From Phlebopus portentosus (lineage: Eukaryota; Basidiomycota; Agaricomycetes; Boletales; Boletinellaceae): a stretch of DNA of 64,000 nt. The stretch is taken from assembly GCA_037892935.1 (NCBI GenBank), contig JAYXKI010000001.1, positions 3,782,001 to 3,846,000 of the forward strand. Direction: 5' to 3'. The position numbers were made by a program, and so were the translations under genes. The notes beneath the pieces are model-generated. The model was given only the letters and a program-made list of their open reading frames with translations, was not told the DNA's origin and made no database searches. Shown one piece after another: positions 58,902-64,000 of this stretch (its first letter is position 1; each line of letters opens with the position of its first letter).

Positions 58902-61388
58902 CTAAACATTTTCCTGTCGCTGCTGCTGCTGTGGAGAAGAATCTGACGCGGATTCTTCAACCAGTGTCGGCGAACCCGGGTACGTCGCCTGTGCGGTGTA
59001 CGGCGGAGCGGGGGAATCGGCGTCAGCCCGTGATGGCCTGGCGTTATTGCCAGTGATACTCGACCCTTTAGGGACGTTCGAGCGTGCCATGGCGCTCTGC
59101 GGGACTGGTGAGAGGATGAATGGCTGTGGTTGTGGTGGAATGGACAGTGTTCCGGCTGGGTTTGAGGTAGTCGAGGGAGACAAGGGATCGATGTCTTGTG
59201 GACTATTTGGGTTAATGTTGTTGCCGAGGGCTTGGGAAATCTGTGGATTTCGAACTTCCTGAGACGTTGGGAAGACCTTTTGGTTATGAGGGGCGTTTTG
59301 AGCAGCTGACGTAGATGGGAGGACATATGGATTAACTGTGCCATACGGAGATGCGCCGCGGGATGCTGTCATCATGTTCGCGCCTAACGCTTGTGGGTTG
59401 TATGAGATTCGACTTCCGACGGATCTGGCTGCGTTCATATCTGCTCCCGTACTCATTCGAGAGGATGTCCCGGGTGATATCGCAAGGAAGTCCGATGGAG
59501 AGTGAGGAGCACTAGGCATGATGAATGCCGGTGTCTGTGGATCCTGCGCCTCGGGTAAGAGAGGCTGAGTGCTGTTTCCGGTCAAAGGGGTTGTCGGGGA
59601 ATGTTTATGTGGACCGTAGCGTGCTAGCGAATCAATCGCGTATTGGGCTCCGCCTTCGTCAGATCCTTCCTCCTGCCGACTGGCCATGAATTTCTCCCTT
59701 TCTTCCGGCCTTAGGGTTGTAGCATTTGTGACCTGTTTTGACCTGGACTGGCGTCGCCTGCCTAGGAAGTATGCTCCGGCCACAAGAATTGAAACACCCA
59801 CGACGCCGCCGACTGTGCCTCCGACTATTGCACCGACATTTGTACCGGTGTCTTTAGTCGCTCGGGGTGCCATCCCGATAGAACTTGGAACACCTGACCC
59901 GGGCCTTCCAATTACATATATCCTAAGACAACCATCAATAAATTGGTAGAACACTGGCAGCCGAGAATGATTTGTCCTTTTACTCACAAATAGAACTCAG
60001 AAATGAAATTACTTCCGAGCAAAAAAGCAGACACTGAGCTGTCAGGCCATGCTTTTATGGTCCCGATGCAGGTCCCATCATCCTGCTGCTCGACGAGTTG
60101 TGCCTGGCCGAGTGGGAAGGCTTGCTCGGCGAATGTAAACGCAACGGACAGATCTGAATCACAAGGAATGCTCCAAGCTTGTGCGCCGCTGACAAGTGAG
60201 TTTAATTGCACAGCTGAAGGAACGCCGGCATCTAGAGGGTATAACAATAGGATCAACACAGAAATAGCAAGAAGGCATTATGTTACACTCACAGAAAAGA
60301 TTGGCCTGCGATACTGGGAATAATATATCGGGGAAGAAAGGTTCAATCAATGCTTGTGTCGAGGTTGCGTTTGAAACTGCTGCCCCCGATATAGAAGCAG
60401 ACCAACCATCCATTTCAATAAGCCAGTCACTTTCAGGTAATACAAAGTCACTACCGGAATTGGCGGTCGTAGTGCTCACGTTGTCGCTGTCATTCGCAGC
60501 GTTCACTGGTGTAGATGACACAGAGGCGGTACTCCAGGCCACATTTTCTTGATGAGCACTCGAATCCGGAACAACCCAATGCAGTACTCCTCCGTTTCCT
60601 GCATCGTTGTCTGATGTGAATTTCGGAGGCTTGAGGTCCATCCCGAAAGAGAAGTTGTTCCGCGAAGGGTTGCGAACAAGCCACCCGCCGAAGATCGTAT
60701 CGTAGAAATCACCAGATTGTCCATTCGCGTTCGTCCCCAAGCCGAGCAGCCCAGATGTTACATTGGAGAAGATCGAAGACGAAGAGTTTGCAACAATGAC
60801 TTTTGTTAATGGCAAACAAGACAATTGTCAGTGCGGCGACAGGAGATGCCTCCGATCTTACTGACTTGTTTGATTCGGGTACAACCAGGCACTGCCGTTG
60901 ACGATGTGAAGACTACAGTTCTCCTTGATGAATGGTCCACTAATCGAAGCAGAGCCAACAGTAATATTTGCGGAACCTGGAAATGCTCTCTCGGTACCTG
61001 AGGCTGATACGTTGTACCTTTGGTTTACTTGTTAGTACGGATTCAGGTAGATCATTTCTTCAATACGTACGTAGGAACGCCGTCGCATCCGTCACAGGAT
61101 ACTCCAGCGACCGCATTGTATCCCGTATTCGCCGAGACAGCGAATTTGAAGCTTTGTTGCACAGGAGAAGTTGACTGAATGGAAGCAGTCAAATCATTAT
61201 GCAAAGAATAAAAATCGACTGGAACTTACCATATTAACACCAACGATATAGCGTCTATCCCTATTGACCGTGAGCGGAATATTCACTGTAGCTAGCGGTG
61301 CATCTCTCTTGAAAAGAACGTTTGCGGCCGCTCCTTGAAAGCCTAGAAGAGCCAGAAGTATGGCGAGCATGAAGATACGGAAGGTCAT
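58902..61388 (-). CDS. Membrane-anchored pepsin-like protein lacking both catalytic Asp (6 exons)
   Basis: Exons (minus) 61388-61230, 61174-61071, 61017-60866, 60799-60293, 60231-59988 and 59922-58902 total 676 codons (675 aa). A signal peptide (about 1-22, Leu/Ala-rich) leads into an ectodomain with the landmarks of A1 aspartic peptidases: a first lobe beginning NIPLTVNRDRRYIVGVNM, GLLGLGTNANGQ, GGVLHWVVPD, and a second lobe with AWSIPCDSDLSVAFTFAEQAFPL, GTCIGTIKAW and LLGSNFISEFYLIYVIG. The catalytic DTGS is Ala-Asn-Thr-Gly (Asn69) and the second DTGT position reads IEPFFPDILFP. Both aspartates are thus missing and proteolysis is not expected. A Gly/Val-rich membrane helix (about 365-388), a basic stop-transfer stretch and a 285-residue Pro/Ser/Asn-rich cytoplasmic tail follow. 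A surface sensor, adhesin or binding role is inference. Confidence 0.88.
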
Positions 61389-62039
61389 GACTCCTATAAG
61401 TCCATAAGCAGGAGAATGTTATAGGAGAGTGAGTGAGGAGGTTTAAAGGAAGCGAGATTTCAAAACGTCCGTTCCTAGCTTTTTAAATATCCAGGTGTAA
61501 CTCATGGATTGAATTAGCCATTACGCACGACGCACATGGACCATTTGCCGAGCCATTAGAGCGGCCTCTCGCGGACTAATGAGGACAATTTGATCCGCAC
61601 AGCAATTCCCTGCGCTCTTGTTATCTATCAGTTTGTCGCATCGGTCAGAACCTTAATTCTGAAATGCTACCTTTCGTATACATTGACGATGAAGTGTATT
61701 ATAACAAGTACATCTTAATGTTTGCTTGCATGAGCAGTGTCTGTTGCTCTACGCATGACTCCTGTTGCTTCTGACCAGATCTTAGGCGCTTCGCTCAGTA
61801 TGAATTCAGTACGTACTTACTAGCGCCACACTGAGATGAGGAGTTCATGTTGCGCGAGGGACGAAACACTAACTTTCTCCCTGTTTGGCCGAGAAATCGG
61901 CCCAGATTCGACCATAACTATATGTATTATATTCTTAGCATATGATATGCACCTGGTAGATACGCTATGCCCACACACCAATAGATACATAGGGCACATT
62001 AAAACAGCGCGAAACGTCGAAGGCAGAAACATACCACCG
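61389..62039. promoter_or_regulatory. Promoter of the pepsin-like gene / SMN 3' end
   Basis: About 650 bases. There are no supported coding sequences. TTTTTAAATA-like AT-rich sequence near 61480 lies about 95 bases upstream of the pepsin-like start. Confidence 0.4.
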
Positions 62040-63425
62040 TCAGCGCTGTGTAGACACCAGGTCAGCGGCTTCTTCCTCTTGTGCCTCATTCAACTCCTCT
62101 GCAAGATTGTTTGCCGCGACTGATATTGTCGAAGCTTGCTCATGGCCCCTTTGTACCTGCTGAAAGATTAAGCATGAAAACCTTAAGAAGAATATGTACT
62201 CACATGATACACAGCCGTCCAATATCCGCACCAGTACATTGCACCGAGAGCACGGGAGAAAGCCTCGTCCACACTAACGCCTGAAGCCTCACAGGATGCA
62301 AAGTTCACTGCTGTTGGATCACCACCAGATCCATGGAAAGAAGAATCCGATAGCAGTGAGGAATAGTACGACGTAATTTCTTTCAAATGAGCTTGTTTCG
62401 GCTCCGGGACGGGCGCTGGATGCGGTGGATTCGGGAACGCGAGCGATGGATCATGTGTTGGGACGTAGGTTTCAAAGTTCAGCGGCACGGATGAATTGAG
62501 CTCTGCATCTTGTGTTTCTAGAGGGCGTCCTTCTGCTGCGAAAGATACATTATTGGCATTCTGCTTTACGTTGCCCTTTCGTTCTTTTGAAGGGGCAAGA
62601 GGTTTCTCCGGAGGAATGTTATACCACCTGTCGGTCGTAGATTGTTAGCGATGGCACAACGCAAATAGATACAGTGGCTTACAAAGGAGATTTGTGTACC
62701 CGGTCCCTTTTCCAACGCTTGTTTTTTCCGTGAATAGCCTTTCCAGAAAGACCAGACCAAGTTTGTCAGAACAAGAAAGTTAATCATGTAAGGCGAATAC
62801 AAACCTCATATTCTTCATTAGCTGCATTCCAAGCTGCTATGAGCGCTGAATCGTCCCAAACTTCCTCATGAGTAAGCTCCCTGCTCTCATTCTCCTCATC
62901 TTCATCCCCATCGGCGTCTTCGGTATCTAGTGTGTCTCCACCATTCTCATCAATTTCGCAATTGCCCTCATCTAGATCATTAGCCGCGCCATTGACTTCA
63001 TCGATCCTTTCATCGTAGGAGATTCCATCTACCTGAGTACCAGGGTCATCCCAGTGCCGGGCGACTGTAGGAGGTACGGCTACGATGGCCGCATTCGCAT
63101 TCGAGCCTGCTGCGGAACGTCCTTTATTCCTTGCCCGTTTCTTTATTTGCGGCCTAGGAGGCAGTGTTTGGAATGAAGACAAGTTACCTCCAGTTATTGA
63201 AGTCGGACCATTGTCCCCAACCCCACTGCTCATCCTTTTCTCGGTGCCTTCTGACACGTTATCCCCATCATCGTCCTCGTAACGCCTTCGCTTTTTTTTG
63301 GGAGAATCGGCCACACCTGGATGATCTGACTCCGCTAGACGTGAGCTTGGGGGATTTGTAGGCACTGACTGTAGCGATGCATCCGAAGGTGTCAAGTCGT
63401 CATAGGAAATAATCTGGCGAGCCAT
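62040..63425 (-). CDS. SMN1: Survival motor neuron (SMN) homologue without Tudor domain (4 exons)
   Basis: Exons (minus) 63425-62805, 62738-62683, 62627-62204 and 62159-62040 sum to 407 codons (406 aa). The Gemin2-binding motif EEVWDDSALIAAWNAANEEYEA lies at the end of exon 1 and continues as Ile-His-Gly-Lys-Asn-Lys-Arg-Trp-Lys across the intron, like SMN Ala-Phe-His-Gly. LWYNIPPEK follows. The YG box SRALGAMYWCGYWTAVYH is at about 350-367 and drives self-association. There is no Tudor domain, as in fission yeast Smn1, but this protein is much longer because of an acidic, disordered N-terminal 185 residues and an extra 40-residue C-terminal segment. Expected role: assembling Sm rings on spliceosomal snRNAs. 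Given the intron density of this genome, it should be essential. The acceptor of the last exon could be CAG or the next CAG (one Gln difference). Confidence 0.9.
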
Positions 63426-64000
63426 ACAGGATCCTAAAGAATGTAGTATTTGATGAAGCGGTCAAAGAGAAATATACTTCAGTTTGAGTCTGTTGGACTC
63501 ATTACGTAAGCGTGATCGACACCTGATCTGCTTTCACAACGAAAAAGACTATTATTAATAATTATTAATACTACCTAACACCTCAGGCAACCCGCAGGTC
63601 GAGTCCGACCATGTTGCACACCTGCGCACGTAAGCCATCAAAGGTACTATCTGGGATCACTTCATAAAAAAAAAGCTGCGTAAAAAGTCATGCTCGGTCC
63701 TAAAGAAATCCGGACTTGAGGTGCGATCGATGAGCTCTATGCGACTGACAAGACATCTATTCGCACTCAACACGAAGGAAGAAAAGAATAAATCATCAAA
63801 TAGTAACTGAAATTGAAATTGATAAATGTGAAGTTTGTATATACCAGTGCCAGTGCCAAAACCAGAGCTTCCAGATGCAGATGTCACTGGCTCCTATTAG
63901 AGGATCACAATTCTAAGTACCTATCTTTATCAAATGATCTGCTCAGCGTGAAAAAGGCTGCGGACGATCATCACATTCCTTGGAACCAGTACTTTGAACA
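63426..64000. other. Upstream of SMN1; possible partial gene at the window edge
   Basis: The first 250 bases are the likely SMN1 promoter. On the minus strand at about 63893-63848 a short Ser/Gly/Thr-rich stretch (EPVTSASGSSGFGTGTG) lies between an acceptor-like CTAATAG and a GTATAT donor. It could be an internal or last exon of a minus-strand gene that begins beyond the window. There is not enough sequence to name it. Confidence 0.3.

Noticed and set aside
1..64000. Search for CRISPR arrays, bacterial operons, integrated viruses, transposases or reverse transcriptases
   Set aside because: None seen; repeats are only simple microsatellites and the coding WD40 repeats.

Overview
This window reads as nuclear DNA of a filamentous basidiomycete, most likely an agaricomycete mushroom. 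The basis is protein-coding genes cut by many 44-70 nt GT-AG introns with CTAAC-like branch sites, a Tudor-less SMN homologue, a Cyc8/Ssn6 corepressor, an Erf4 palmitoyltransferase subunit, a membrane-anchored ADAM protease and a WD40 protein of the fungal NLR type. No bacterial operons, CRISPR arrays, tRNAs, rRNAs or intact transposons were seen. Gene models were built by splicing exons by eye and were accepted when the exon lengths summed to a whole number of codons and the protein matched a known family.

Layout: 0.8-1.8 kb UbiA-like prenyltransferase (+); 3.3-6.7 kb GCN20/ABCF ATPase (+, 23 exons); 7.1-12.6 kb DNA topoisomerase II (+); 13.1-19.1 kb large unrecognised coiled-coil protein (+); 20.2-22.3 kb oxysterol-binding protein (+); 22.8-24.6 kb Brr6/Brl1 nuclear-envelope protein (-), divergent from 24.8-26.1 kb mitochondrial ClpP (+); 27.0-29.0 kb WD40 protein that looks like an NLR remnant (-); 30.7-32.0 kb porphobilinogen deaminase (-); 32.6-37.1 kb Cyc8/Ssn6 (-); about 10 kb without recognisable genes; 47.1-47.5 kb tiny SERF-family gene (+); 49.7-51.0 kb TDP2-like EEP phosphodiesterase (-); 52.9-55.8 kb ADAM metalloprotease (+); 56.4-58.2 kb Erf4 (+); 58.9-61.4 kb membrane-anchored pepsin-like pseudoprotease (-); 62.0-63.4 kb SMN (-).

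Most genes are housekeeping (translation control, DNA topology, sterol transport, nuclear envelope, proteostasis, heme, transcriptional repression, snRNP assembly), with two surface proteins and one rapidly evolving WD40 locus. They are not an obvious pathway cluster.

The most striking signal is a set of micro-exons inside catalytic motifs: 6 nt in clpP (Met-Gln), 9 nt in the second Walker A of GCN20, and 11 nt in HEM3 (Arg-Gly-Asn-Leu). In addition, the first coding exon of the SERF gene is 7 nt. The 6- and 9-nt exons keep frame when skipped, so skipping would give full-length proteins with altered or inactivated cores. A second theme is single-base frame breaks in otherwise well-conserved genes (TOP2, SSN6, HEM3, possibly the EEP gene). 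These look like assembly indels and matter to anyone using automatic gene calls here.
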